64,000 nucleotides of DNA from positions 186,001-250,000 of the forward strand of contig CAZFHS010000001.1 in assembly GCA_964518955.1 (NCBI GenBank), written 5' to 3'. Position 1 is the stretch's first letter. Every line of letters starts with the position of its first letter. This stretch comes from JBDGYW01 sp964518955. Lineage in GTDB: Bacteria > Gemmatimonadota > Gemmatimonadetes > Gemmatimonadales > GWC2-71-9. The translations under genes were made by a program, and so were the position numbers. Shown here in pieces: positions 9,023-17,639 of this stretch. The notes under the pieces were generated by a model. The model saw only the letters and a list, made by a program, of their open reading frames with translations. It made no database searches and had not been told where the DNA came from.

Positions 9023-9061
9023 AACGGGTCGTCTGATCTTCGATCGGGCGGCCCGTTTTTT
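9023..9061 (+). terminator. rho-independent terminator of the csp gene
   Basis: A 16-bp stem (9023-9038 with 9042-9057, allowing G-U pairs) around a TTC loop, followed by a run of T to 9061. It lies 22 bases after the csp stop codon. Confidence 0.92.
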
Positions 9062-9164
9062 CTTGGTACAAGTCCTAGACACCGCCTGCTCCGGATACGA
9101 TAATTGATCGAGGGATTATGGATGTTCTGCTCTGAGCTAACCGCAGCAAGGAAGGAACGAGCCA

Positions 9165-10313
9165 ATGAGTCTTGGCCATCCGCGTTGGACGGCATTTGCT
9201 GCCGTAGCGGGCTTCTGCGTAACAATCGCCACTCCCATACTGGCACAACACTCCACTGAGACTGACGCACTTGCGCTAGGCCGGGAGCTATTTCAAGCCG
9301 CCTGCGCCAACTGCCATGGAGCGGACGGGACGGGCTCGAGTGCGCACTTGATGGCGCTTCCGGTCGAACCGCCCGACTTCACCGAATCGAGCTTCGCCTC
9401 ACGCGAGCCCCATGGCGATTGGGCGGGAGTGGCCACTCTCGGCGGTCCGCTTCGCGGTTTCGACAGGATGATGCCCTCATTCGCGGATGCTCTGAGTCGC
9501 GACGAAATCGATCTGATACTCGACTACATGCAAACTTTGTATGAGGACAAGAGCTGGCCGCGCGGCGAGTTCAACATTCCACTGGCGCTTGGGACCGAAA
9601 AGGCCTTCCCGGAAGACGAGATCGTGATGAAAACGACCGTCGGCACCGGTGATGTCGGGTCGGTAGATCATAAAATCATTTACGAGAACCGTCTCGGATC
9701 GCAAACGCAACTCGAATTCGTGATTCCAGTCGGCTTGCACGAAATGTCCGACGATCTAGGCAGCCCAACTGGTGAATGGTCGGCAGGCCTCGGTGACGTG
9801 GCGATCGGGTTGAAGAGAGCCCTATTCCACGACCTCGGCCTCGGTTCCATCGTCAGCGTTACGTTCGAGGCCATTTTGCCCACGGGTGACGAAAGCGAAG
9901 GATTTGGCAAGGGTTTCACGGTGTTCGAACCATTCGTGACTTACGGGCAGCTGCTGCCGCTCGACGCATTCTTCCAGATGCAAGCTGGGGTCGAGTTACC
10001 GACCAACACCGACGAAGCGGAAAACGAGGGGCTCCTGCGCATGGCTCTGGGCAAAACGTTCACCGTGGGTGGAGAATGGGGGAGAGCCTTTTCGCCGATG
10101 GTAGAGTTTCTGGGGAAAAAGGAGTTGGCTGACGGCCACTCCGCCGTTTGGGACATCATGCCAGAGATGCAAGTTACCCTCAACCAACGACAGCACATCA
10201 TGGCCAACGTCGGCGTGAGAATTCCGCTCACTCAGACTGCGGGCAGAGATCCCCAGCTCTTGTTCTACATCCTGTGGGATTGGTTCGACGGCGGCTTCTT
10301 CGAGGGGTGGTGA
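9165..10313 (+). CDS. monoheme cytochrome c fused to an outer-membrane beta-barrel
   Basis: 382 residues with a signal peptide ending near ILAQ. Residues about 30-125 form a class I cytochrome c domain: CANCHG binds heme, and RMMPSF supplies a likely axial Met. From about residue 140 to the end the chain turns into alternating amphipathic strands resembling the outer-membrane transporter/MetA-pathway type of barrel (for example SAGLGDVAIGLKRALF and IMANVGVRIPL) and ends in FEGW, an aromatic C-terminus as BAM substrates have. AAGGAAGG stands just before the ATG. It is followed after three bases by a five-heme cytochrome gene, so the pair could form an electron conduit across the outer membrane. 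That function is inferred. Confidence 0.78.
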   Translation: MSLGHPRWTAFAAVAGFCVTIATPILAQHSTETDALALGRELFQAACANCHGADGTGSSAHLMALPVEPPDFTESSFASREPHGDWAGVATLGGPLRGFDRMMPSFADALSRDEIDLILDYMQTLYEDKSWPRGEFNIPLALGTEKAFPEDEIVMKTTVGTGDVGSVDHKIIYENRLGSQTQLEFVIPVGLHEMSDDLGSPTGEWSAGLGDVAIGLKRALFHDLGLGSIVSVTFEAILPTGDESEGFGKGFTVFEPFVTYGQLLPLDAFFQMQAGVELPTNTDEAENEGLLRMALGKTFTVGGEWGRAFSPMVEFLGKKELADGHSAVWDIMPEMQVTLNQRQHIMANVGVRIPLTQTAGRDPQLLFYILWDWFDGGFFEGW

Positions 10314-10316
10314 GAA

Positions 10317-11945
10317 ATGAACAAGACGACTAGCGGAAACCGACTCATGATTTTGTTTCTCTCAGTTCTTTTCGCGGCAATCGCGGCCCCGGTTCAGGCA
10401 CAAGAGCAGGTCCCCGACCTGTTCCACAAATCCGACCAGTGCATTGCCTGCCATACCGGCCTCACCGCGCCGACCGGGGAAGATGTGTCGATAGGGTTCA
10501 ACTGGCGCTCGTCCATGATGGGGAATGCGGCACGGGACCCTTACTGGATGGCCGGAGTGAGGCGCGAGAGCCTGGACCACCCCGCGGCAGTATCCGTGAT
10601 AGAAGACAAGTGCACAGTCTGCCACCTACCGAAAGCGAGAACCATGGTCGTGGCGGCGGGCGGTGCACCTCGGGCATTCGAGCACTTCCCCACCCTCGGC
10701 GAGGGAGGACCACACACCGAACTAGCGCAGGACGGAGTCTCCTGCACCGTGTGCCATCAGGTACAAAACGAGAACCTCGGCACACGCGACGGGTTCACAG
10801 GCGGGTACGTGATAGATCTCACCACACCGATGGGCGAGCGAGCGGTGTACGGGCCGTTCGAGGTTGACGAGGGTCGCACTCGAATCATGCAGACCGCATC
10901 GGAGTTCACTCCAGAGATGGCCAGCCACGTACAGTCGGCACAGTTCTGCGCTAATTGCCACACCGTGTTCACGCACGCACTGGACCCAGACGGAAATGAA
11001 GCCGGTGAACTCCCCGAGCAAACTCCCTACCTGGAATGGCTACACAGCGACTACCCGGGCGAGCAAACCTGCCAGGATTGCCATATGCCGGTCATCGATG
11101 GAGAGGTCGCCGTCAGCGGCGTGCTCCCGCACCCGCGCACTGACGTCAACCAGCATGTGTTCAAGGGCGGCAACTTCCTCATGCCGAGGATATTGAACAA
11201 GCACAGGGCGCAGATGAACGTGCAGGCGCTTCCGCAGGAGCTGGAGGCAACCGCTCGCGCATCAGAGGAAAACCTGGCCAACAATACAGCGTTCCTCTTG
11301 GTCGAACAGCTTGTCGTGGAGGACGGGCGGTTGGAGGTTGGCGTCACCGTGACCAACCTGGCGGGACACAAACTCCCGTCGGCGTATCCTTCACGGCGCG
11401 CCTGGCTGCACGTCACCGTCACCGACAACTCGGGGCGTACGCTCTTGGAATCCGGTGCTTTTCAACCTGATGGGTCCATTGAGGGGAACGATAACGATAT
11501 GGACGGTAGCCGATTCGAGCAGCACCACGACCGGATCGCGAGCGCCGATCAAGTCCAGGTCTACGAAGACATCATGGTGGATTACGCCGGCAACGTGACT
11601 ACGGGTCTGCTCTCGGGCGCCCGTTACGTGAAAGACAACAGGCTGCTGCCAACCGGGTTCGACAAGGGCACGGCCAGTTCCGACGTAGCCGTTCGAGGTG
11701 CGGCCGAAGGTGATTCCGACTTCGTGGGTGGGTCTGACGTGGTTCGCTATTCCGTGAACGTGGCTAACGCACGTGGACCGTACACCGTCGTTGCCGAATT
11801 GTGGTATCAGCCGATCAGTTACCGATGGGCGATGAATCTCGCGGAATACGACACCGAAGAGTCGGTTCAGTTCTTGGCGTTCTTCGACGAGGTAGCGTCT
11901 TCGTCTAGCGCACTGCTAGCCCGCGCCGAGGCGGTGCTGAGGTAG
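10317..11945 (+). CDS. exported five-heme c-type cytochrome
   Basis: 542 residues; signal peptide ends near VQAQ. Five CxxCH heme motifs can be read in order: CIACH, CTVCH, CTVCH, CANCH and CQDCH, all in the N-terminal half (to about residue 250). The second half contains a beta-sandwich with the NLAGHKLPSAYPSRRAWL block found in a family of periplasmic or outer-membrane multiheme cytochromes. The gene begins three bases after the barrel-cytochrome gene (stop then AAATG), so the two are co-transcribed. Likely role: passing electrons between the periplasm and the barrel-linked heme. The physiological donor and acceptor are unknown. Confidence 0.83.
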   Translation: MNKTTSGNRLMILFLSVLFAAIAAPVQAQEQVPDLFHKSDQCIACHTGLTAPTGEDVSIGFNWRSSMMGNAARDPYWMAGVRRESLDHPAAVSVIEDKCTVCHLPKARTMVVAAGGAPRAFEHFPTLGEGGPHTELAQDGVSCTVCHQVQNENLGTRDGFTGGYVIDLTTPMGERAVYGPFEVDEGRTRIMQTASEFTPEMASHVQSAQFCANCHTVFTHALDPDGNEAGELPEQTPYLEWLHSDYPGEQTCQDCHMPVIDGEVAVSGVLPHPRTDVNQHVFKGGNFLMPRILNKHRAQMNVQALPQELEATARASEENLANNTAFLLVEQLVVEDGRLEVGVTVTNLAGHKLPSAYPSRRAWLHVTVTDNSGRTLLESGAFQPDGSIEGNDNDMDGSRFEQHHDRIASADQVQVYEDIMVDYAGNVTTGLLSGARYVKDNRLLPTGFDKGTASSDVAVRGAAEGDSDFVGGSDVVRYSVNVANARGPYTVVAELWYQPISYRWAMNLAEYDTEESVQFLAFFDEVASSSSALLARAEAVLR

Positions 11946-11966
11946 GAAGTTCAGCACCGCCCTCGG
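11926..11966. terminator. bidirectional hairpin between convergent genes
   Basis: A long inverted repeat (GAGGCGGTGCTGA at 11928-11940 with its complement at 11951-11964, one bulged C) overlaps the end of the cytochrome gene and precedes the convergent M28 gene. The T-rich tail (ATCATCTTTAT) is weak, so efficiency is uncertain. Confidence 0.6.
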
Positions 11967-11975
11967 GCATCATCT

Positions 11976-13463
11976 TTATCGGGAGTAGGTCCAGCCCTCG
12001 TCGATCGACGGGCGTTGGTCTGCTTGCGCGACGTCCCACCCCGTGGCATAGATCCATCTCGTGAACCGATAGAGTTTGCCGAAGTCCAGCAACCCTGTCT
12101 CGTCGTTGGGCGTGTGGTAGGTGGGGTGCAGCATGCTCGTGTAGAAGAGCACTGGAATTCCTATTTCGGCGTACGGCCTGTGGTCGCTTCGGAAGAAAAA
12201 GTTCTCGGGATGGCCGTGCTCGTCCCAGGAGAGATCCAGAGTGAACCCCGCCACGGCGTCGTTGGCTGCGAATGCCATTTCCACCAAATCGCTCGAGTTC
12301 TTGTGAGGTGAAACTGTGCCCAGGAGAGCCGCTGTATCTGGATGGTTGCGCGCGATCATGTCCACGTTCAGAACGGCAACGATAGCCCCTTCCGGAACCG
12401 TGGGAGTGAGCGAATATGTATAGGATCCCCCGAACCCTCTCTCTTCCGCCCCATGGAATACGAACAGTGCGCTTCTGCGTCCTGGTTTTTTCACGAATGC
12501 GCGCCCGATTGCCAGCAGGGAGGCACACGCCGACACATTGTCGTCAGCACCATTGTAGATCGAGTCTCCGTCCACCGGCGCGCCCACTCCCAGGTGGTCG
12601 TGGTGCGCGCTGAACAGCACGTACTCACCTGCCAGGTCGCGATCGTTTCCTGGAGCCACAGCCACGATACTCGCCGACGGATATACGAAGCTCTCTACCC
12701 TGAGGTCGGCTCTCAGCCTTTGGCCCTGCGACACGTAGCGGCGGCTTCCCGCCGGAAGCCAAAGAACGGGAGGTTGGTCTACCGGACGCACCCGCATCGA
12801 TTCGGAGTCGAACCGCGTGCGCCCTTTCTGAGGGCCGGCAGCGTTCATAACAAATGCTATGTCCGCTATCGAGTCGGATACCAGCACTACCGCAGTGGCG
12901 CCTTTGTCGAACAATGCGCGCGAACGCTCTCGCATCGCAGACCTCGCGTAGCGGTATTCCGAGAGAGACATGCCTGGCGTGGGAGGATTCGCCGGCGGCA
13001 GCATCATCGTCGCTACGGGGCGCCCTCTCACCCGCGCGGCCGCTATCCTTTCCGCGGGTATGTCACCAACCCATACCAGCGATCCGTTGACGGAAGTCTC
13101 GACAGGAGAGTTGACTAGGATATCGTCACCGATTTCAAAAGATCTCCCACCGATCGAAATCTCGCTGGTGGGCGATAGTCGAACGGTGCGCATGTCGTAG
13201 AATTGCCAATAACTGTCGTCTTCGCCGGCTGGCTGGAGTCCGACTTCACGCGCACGCTCCGCAAGCCACGCCGCTGCTCGAAGTTCGTCTACCGTTCCCG
13301 CTTCCCTCCCTCGGAAATCGTCGTGCGCCAATGCCGTTACGTCGCGCACCAAATCGTCTTCGGTGATCGAATCGATCGCCGGGTAGGTTTGACTGCAGCC
13401 AACGAGCACAAACGCAACCAGTGAGGCACCTGCCCAAGACCGCAGTAGGGTTCGAACACTCAT
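11976..13463 (-). CDS. M28-family zinc aminopeptidase, lipoprotein
   Basis: 495 residues. The start at 13463 (ATG preceded by GGAGAAAC) gives a lipoprotein signal with lipobox LVGC; the upstream part of the open frame is not protein-like. The zinc-peptidase core shows FSAHHDHLG (His ligand), NGADDNVSA (bridging Asp), HGAEERGFGG (Glu pair) and LNVDMIA (Asp), with YHTPNDE at the C-terminus giving the last His. A PA-like inserted domain lies between the N-terminal strand and the catalytic core. It would trim peptides at the cell surface or in the periplasm. It stands alone, convergent with the cytochrome operon. Confidence 0.9.
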   Translation of the reverse strand: MSVRTLLRSWAGASLVAFVLVGCSQTYPAIDSITEDDLVRDVTALAHDDFRGREAGTVDELRAAAWLAERAREVGLQPAGEDDSYWQFYDMRTVRLSPTSEISIGGRSFEIGDDILVNSPVETSVNGSLVWVGDIPAERIAAARVRGRPVATMMLPPANPPTPGMSLSEYRYARSAMRERSRALFDKGATAVVLVSDSIADIAFVMNAAGPQKGRTRFDSESMRVRPVDQPPVLWLPAGSRRYVSQGQRLRADLRVESFVYPSASIVAVAPGNDRDLAGEYVLFSAHHDHLGVGAPVDGDSIYNGADDNVSACASLLAIGRAFVKKPGRRSALFVFHGAEERGFGGSYTYSLTPTVPEGAIVAVLNVDMIARNHPDTAALLGTVSPHKNSSDLVEMAFAANDAVAGFTLDLSWDEHGHPENFFFRSDHRPYAEIGIPVLFYTSMLHPTYHTPNDETGLLDFGKLYRFTRWIYATGWDVAQADQRPSIDEGWTYSR

Positions 13464-13702
13464 GAGTTTCTCCGTATGGTCAGGCCATCGCTGCAAACCA
13501 CATCCGCAGACAGTTGTTGGACTCGGTCTTCTCGGATGTGCCGAAGGTACGCTGATTGCCGTCGTTGTCGATAGCCGTGGGGAAATAGCGTCTCCGCACC
13601 CTCCACCTGGCGGAGCGAGGAAATTCGCTTCACTTTGTTGATCGTCGGTCAAAAGTCTGCTGATAGAAGTGCAAGATATCTGAAGGCAAAAGGAGAGCGA
13701 CA

Positions 13703-14101
13703 ATGACCTTTGATGCGAGCACGGAGGACGTTCACTCGGTTGACGATGTTGTCGATCCTCATCGCGAACAACGGCGCCTGCGGAATCAGACCATGTTAGC
13801 TCGGGCAGTAGTCGTTTTAGTCTTGGGTTTCCTGGCCGGAGCCGCAATGGCATCCGAGGCATCTCGGGTGACTGCCGAGGTCGAATCGCTCACGTTCGAG
13901 GTTTATGCAAGCCAGTACGAGGAGCACAAAGCCGATCTAAATGCAAGCATCCTGCCGCCGGCAGTGAGCTTCGTTGCGGCAATCATCATGATGGCATTCT
14001 TGGTTGTGCTCTACGAGGGTGCCGTGTGGGCGGTACTCTGGTTGATCCGCAAACTCACCGGGCCGCGCAAACAAACGGCCGGAGGACTTGCGGCTAATTG
14101 A
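13703..14101 (+). CDS. small membrane protein with two transmembrane segments, unknown
   Basis: 132 residues, preceded by AAAGGAGAG. A charged N-terminus is followed by TM1 at about residues 32-50 (MLARAVVVLVLGFLAGAAMA), an acidic periplasmic loop of about 45 residues, and TM2 at about 88-118, ending in a basic tail. No family recognised. Two TMs around an extracytoplasmic loop could suit a sensor or complex subunit, but nothing in the sequence shows this. It converges on the DUF3857 gene with an 8-bp gap. Confidence 0.65.
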   Translation: MTFDASTEDVHSVDDVVDPHREQRRLRNQTMLARAVVVLVLGFLAGAAMASEASRVTAEVESLTFEVYASQYEEHKADLNASILPPAVSFVAAIIMMAFLVVLYEGAVWAVLWLIRKLTGPRKQTAGGLAAN

Positions 14102-14108
14102 GCGAGTT

Positions 14109-16685
14109 CTAGTCGGTGAACGTGTTTCGCACCCTCTCCGATCGGAACATGTAGGAAACCCAGATCAACGTTGTAATGGCGGAACGGGCCAATCCGCTCG
14201 ATGCAAGATCGAATGGCTCCATGCCCGGCAGCCTGCTTGCCACAATCTCGTCTATCGCCGCCACCGCCAGCCCGGTCAATGCCCAGACAATGTAAAGGCC
14301 GGGAAATACACGCCTGCGATTCAAGTAGGCCACCAATTGCACGACGCTGAACACGAGCAATACGAGGTAGGCGGATAGTTCGAAGATCAACACTGGAGCC
14401 CAAAGAGGGTGATACGATTCCCATCCAGGAGTTGTGAGGGCGTTCCAGTTGGACACCGCGAACGAAGGTAATGTCGATATGATGTTGAAGGAGAGCACGA
14501 AAGGCACCAACACCATGCCGATACCTAACACCACCAGCCAACCTCCAAGCCCTCTGGGGCCAGCTGCGTCGGGAGTGAACACCTGCGGCCACGACGTGGG
14601 TTCTAGCTTGTAGACGCGGACGCCGGCATAAATAGCCACGCCTAGTACGAATAGCCCCAAGATGATCACGAGCCAGTTCAATTCCTCGGCGCTCCATTCA
14701 ACCGGTGTGACCTCCTCATCGCTCGGAGCGTAAACGCTGAATGTCAAGAGATCTCGCATCTCGTTGATCTTCCGAACGTGTTCGGCCGCGGAATCCGCTG
14801 AGACGTGATCTGCCAGAGTCTCGTACTCGTACGCTATGGTCAACACCTTTGCCGCCGCCTTGACGTCGTACGTGAACCGCACTGCTGGCGTTTCGATGAC
14901 CTCGTGGACGGGAGAAATCGACCAGCCATCTTCGAGGATCGCTTCAATCTCGTATCGGATGTGAACTGGGTGAGTGACACCGAGAGGTGTGTTCCGGGCA
15001 CCGACGAGGCCTGACGGAATCGAGTAGCCTAGCTCCAGAGGGTAGAACTCTCCAATGTTCTCACCGTATTCTTCGGAGTAGGTCCAGAAGTCCACTACAG
15101 AGTAGTTCTCGACCAACCGAATCACATTCTCTTCCTCGAGGTCTACCACCTCGAGTGGCGCAGCTGATTCGATGGATGGATAGAGTCTGGAGTAGTACTC
15201 GAGATACTGCTTCTCGAGGCTCTCAACTGAAGTGTTCTTGAATGTTCTGCGAGTCTGATTGGCTGCGTTCCTCGAATAGACGGTACGAACCCTCATGCTC
15301 GCGGGTTCACCCATGCCGCGCAGCCCAAGCTCCACCGAAATGTCGGTTGAAGGACCTGTGCTCGGTACAGGCTGAATGGTAGAGAGCGAGTTGGTGGTGC
15401 CGTTGAGCACCAAAGCGGAGCCGTACTCGGCGGTCATCTGCTCCAGGCTGCCTCGTTCGTGCAGGATCGACGGATCGAGCCAATAAACCTGACCGTCGAA
15501 TTCGGCTCTCACGATCATGTGGTTGAAAAGCGCAGCGCTCGGATGGTATTCGCCCACGTGAGACCTGTATCGCGTACTAACCAGTGCTGGAAACGCGTGC
15601 ACACCAAGTTGGTCCAGCATCGTCGTGAGGAGAAGCGATTTGTCCTTGCAGTCGCCAAACCTACGCTGCAACACTGTCGATGGTGGCTGCGGAATGTGTG
15701 AGTTGGTTCCGATCTCCAAACCCAAATACCGGATCTCATCCTGAACGAACTGCAGGGCGCCCTGCACGCGACCGGTCGTGGTAGGAGACGACGCGCGAAT
15801 TCCGTCAATGGTAGCAGTCAGCTCGGGGGGTGTCTCAATCGGGACATCGAAAAGAGAGCTACCCCAGCCCGCCACGGCCGCCCAAGACTCGAAGTCGCTG
15901 AGTTGTACTCTAGGAAACGGTTCGTACCAATATGGAGTGCCCGAGTCGATGAGCTTGGCAGGGACGTCTGTCCTGTCCCAGACATATTCCAGGTAGTTAC
16001 GCCTCGAGTGAACCGTCGGGTCGAGTCCCTCGTGCGCGCCATTGATAAACAGCTGCCGGTCGTTCGGCCAGAGCACCCGGAAGAAGAGTCTGTGTATCGG
16101 GATACTCGACTGCATGCCCACGCTCGACATGAAGTGCCTTCCCATGACGGGGTTCGAGCCGCTTCTCGTGAAGCTGTACTCGACCACGTCGCCCTGCCTG
16201 ACGTCCTGAAGAAGCATTACTAATGAAAGCGAACCATCGTACAGCTGAAACTCCATGCGCGTTTCACGACGCATGACCTGTATCTGCTCCGGCTTCAACT
16301 GATCGAGTACGCGTCCACCCCTTATGAGTGAAACACCGTGCAGCGTCAGTCGCTGATACGACGTATCGACCTCGATTTCGATCTGAGAGCTGTTCTGTAC
16401 CGCGCCCTCGGTCAGGAGCCGGTACGCCAGGTGGGTGTAGAACTCGAACTCCTCACCTACTGCATTGTCTTGCCTGTCGATGAGGAGCAATTCGGAGCCG
16501 TACGTGATCACTCCTGATTCGGAAGGCGCAGTGAGGTCCACTGGAACCGTGTGGACCCACCCAGGAGGTGGCGCGATCGTGTACGTTCGTTGAGCTGCGA
16601 GTTGGTTGGGAAAGAGAATCAACGCACTCTCGCTCACCGCCAGCATAAAAAGCTTTCGCCATCTAGACCGATGCTTGGAGCTCAT
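14109..16685 (-). CDS. exported DUF3857/transglutaminase-like protein with C-terminal membrane domain
   Basis: 858 residues from the ATG at 16685 (GGGAGA upstream); the extra N-terminal part of the open frame is rejected because the signal peptide (to about LAAQ) starts here. DUF3857 covers about residues 40-250. A transglutaminase-like core follows, with a full Cys-His-Asp set: FGDCKDKS, NHMIVRAEF and YWLDPS. The last 180 residues hold five hydrophobic segments, one single TM followed by four resembling DUF2569. DUF3857 plus transglutaminase is a common pairing in Bacteroidota and relatives; the appended membrane domain is less usual. Substrate unknown. Confidence 0.83.
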   Translation of the reverse strand: MSSKHRSRWRKLFMLAVSESALILFPNQLAAQRTYTIAPPPGWVHTVPVDLTAPSESGVITYGSELLLIDRQDNAVGEEFEFYTHLAYRLLTEGAVQNSSQIEIEVDTSYQRLTLHGVSLIRGGRVLDQLKPEQIQVMRRETRMEFQLYDGSLSLVMLLQDVRQGDVVEYSFTRSGSNPVMGRHFMSSVGMQSSIPIHRLFFRVLWPNDRQLFINGAHEGLDPTVHSRRNYLEYVWDRTDVPAKLIDSGTPYWYEPFPRVQLSDFESWAAVAGWGSSLFDVPIETPPELTATIDGIRASSPTTTGRVQGALQFVQDEIRYLGLEIGTNSHIPQPPSTVLQRRFGDCKDKSLLLTTMLDQLGVHAFPALVSTRYRSHVGEYHPSAALFNHMIVRAEFDGQVYWLDPSILHERGSLEQMTAEYGSALVLNGTTNSLSTIQPVPSTGPSTDISVELGLRGMGEPASMRVRTVYSRNAANQTRRTFKNTSVESLEKQYLEYYSRLYPSIESAAPLEVVDLEEENVIRLVENYSVVDFWTYSEEYGENIGEFYPLELGYSIPSGLVGARNTPLGVTHPVHIRYEIEAILEDGWSISPVHEVIETPAVRFTYDVKAAAKVLTIAYEYETLADHVSADSAAEHVRKINEMRDLLTFSVYAPSDEEVTPVEWSAEELNWLVIILGLFVLGVAIYAGVRVYKLEPTSWPQVFTPDAAGPRGLGGWLVVLGIGMVLVPFVLSFNIISTLPSFAVSNWNALTTPGWESYHPLWAPVLIFELSAYLVLLVFSVVQLVAYLNRRRVFPGLYIVWALTGLAVAAIDEIVASRLPGMEPFDLASSGLARSAITTLIWVSYMFRSERVRNTFTD

Positions 16686-16754
16686 TGTTCTCCCGGATTT
16701 CTCCGCGGCGCAAAAATGCACCGCATCCCGTAGGTACGCTAGTGAGTCCGCCTT

Positions 16755-16772
16755 TTTTGTGTTGGCACAAAA
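16755..16772. promoter_or_regulatory. TTTTGTG/CACAAAA inverted repeat
   Basis: A perfect 7-bp inverted repeat around TTGG, about 70 bases upstream of the DUF3857 gene start. It could be an operator or part of a leader hairpin. Confidence 0.35.
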
Positions 16773-16787
16773 GGGATTGTAATGCTG

Positions 16788-16831
16788 GGCAGTCAATTGC
16801 CGGTCAACTGACAAGAGTTCAAAGTCAATTC
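16788..16831. promoter_or_regulatory. triple GTCAAYTG-type direct repeat, copy 2
   Basis: GTCAATTG (16792), GTCAACTG (16803) and GTCAATTC (16824), with the same 11/21 spacing as copy 1 at 4934. It lies about 100 bases upstream of the DUF3857 start and directly before the BNR-protein remnant. Confidence 0.4.
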
Positions 16832-16835
16832 CGCC

Positions 16836-17117
16836 GTGATCGCGATACGCCGTGTGAAGAGCCAGCTAGATGACAGGCTCGAGCGCTCGGACGACGCGAA
16901 CCTTGCGGAGGCTGCAGGCAGGCTGATGACCAACGCGTCTGAGGTTGAGGCGAACATCTACCAGGTCAGGAACCGCAGCAACCAGGATCCATAGAACTTT
17001 CCGATCAAGGTGAACATCCGGCTGGCCAACCTCTTATCGATGTCTGTGCGCGGCGACAACCGTCCCGACAACAACATGGAGGAGATCTTTCAGCTAAGGA
17101 TGAGAGTACGTGCCTGA
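16836..17117 (+). pseudogene. remnant of the C-terminal tail of a BNR/sortilin-type protein
   Basis: A 94-codon stretch with one internal TAG (16992-16994). On either side the frame is continuous: SQLDDRLERSDDANLAEAAG, then ANIYQVRNRSNQDP, stop, NFPIKVNIRLANLLSMSVRG. This is the helical tail typical of large BNR proteins, where QDPLNFPIK runs without a stop; the Leu codon has become TAG. No start codon context or upstream propeller is present, so this is a leftover 3' end of a lost paralogue. The intact BNR protein at 562-3240 lacks this tail. Confidence 0.7.
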
Positions 17118-17132
17118 CGTCTGATTGATTGG

Positions 17133-17164
17133 CGCCGCGGGCAGGTTTCCACTCGCCCGCGGCG
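17133..17164. terminator. strong GC hairpin after the response regulator gene
   Basis: A perfect 10-bp stem, CGCCGCGGGC (17133-17142) with GCCCGCGGCG (17155-17164). It lies just downstream of the minus-strand receiver gene. It has no T-run, so it is either a weak terminator or an RNA 3'-end stabiliser. Confidence 0.55.
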
Positions 17165-17172
17165 TGGTCTGA

Positions 17173-17619
17173 CTAGTCGCCGATCAGATCCCTTACCGCC
17201 GCTACGAGGTCTTCGGGGTCGACGGGTTTATCCACGAACTTCTCCGGTTTCACCAGGCCCTCTTCTCTCATCTTGGTGATGGCGTGGGCCAGCGACTGCT
17301 TGAGCCCATCGAAGCGATCCTCGCCGGTGGCTTCATGATCCATCTGGGTTTCAAGCTCCTCGGCGACACCGGTGACCATAATTACGGGGATTTTTTCGAA
17401 ATCGGGGTTCTTGCGCAACTGCTTGAACAACACGAAACCCGACCTCCTTGGCATCATCACATCCAGCACGATGCAGTCTGGCTGCACCTCCTTGACCTTC
17501 TCGAGGCCCTCGCTGCCGTCATATGCGCCGATTGCTTCGTAGCCGTTCTCACTGAGTGCTAGCGAGAAAAACCTGACTGTGTTCTCATCATCGTCAATGA
17601 CTAGGACCTTCTTGGGCAT
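17173..17619 (-). CDS. single-domain response regulator (receiver only)
   Basis: 148 residues; a CheY-like receiver without an output domain. Acidic pocket DDD (9-11), phospho-acceptor D53 (VLDVMMP), T83 and K131 (VDKPVDP) are all in place. Compared with CheY there is an insertion of about 25-30 residues between T83 and the Lys, rich in acidic residues. It lies 20 bases behind the histidine kinase gene on the same strand and is surely its partner or one of them. With no DNA-binding domain, output must go through another protein or a phosphorelay. Confidence 0.92.
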   Translation of the reverse strand: MPKKVLVIDDDENTVRFFSLALSENGYEAIGAYDGSEGLEKVKEVQPDCIVLDVMMPRRSGFVLFKQLRKNPDFEKIPVIMVTGVAEELETQMDHEATGEDRFDGLKQSLAHAITKMREEGLVKPEKFVDKPVDPEDLVAAVRDLIGD

Positions 17620-17639
17620 TTTGGATCCTCCGAATCCGA

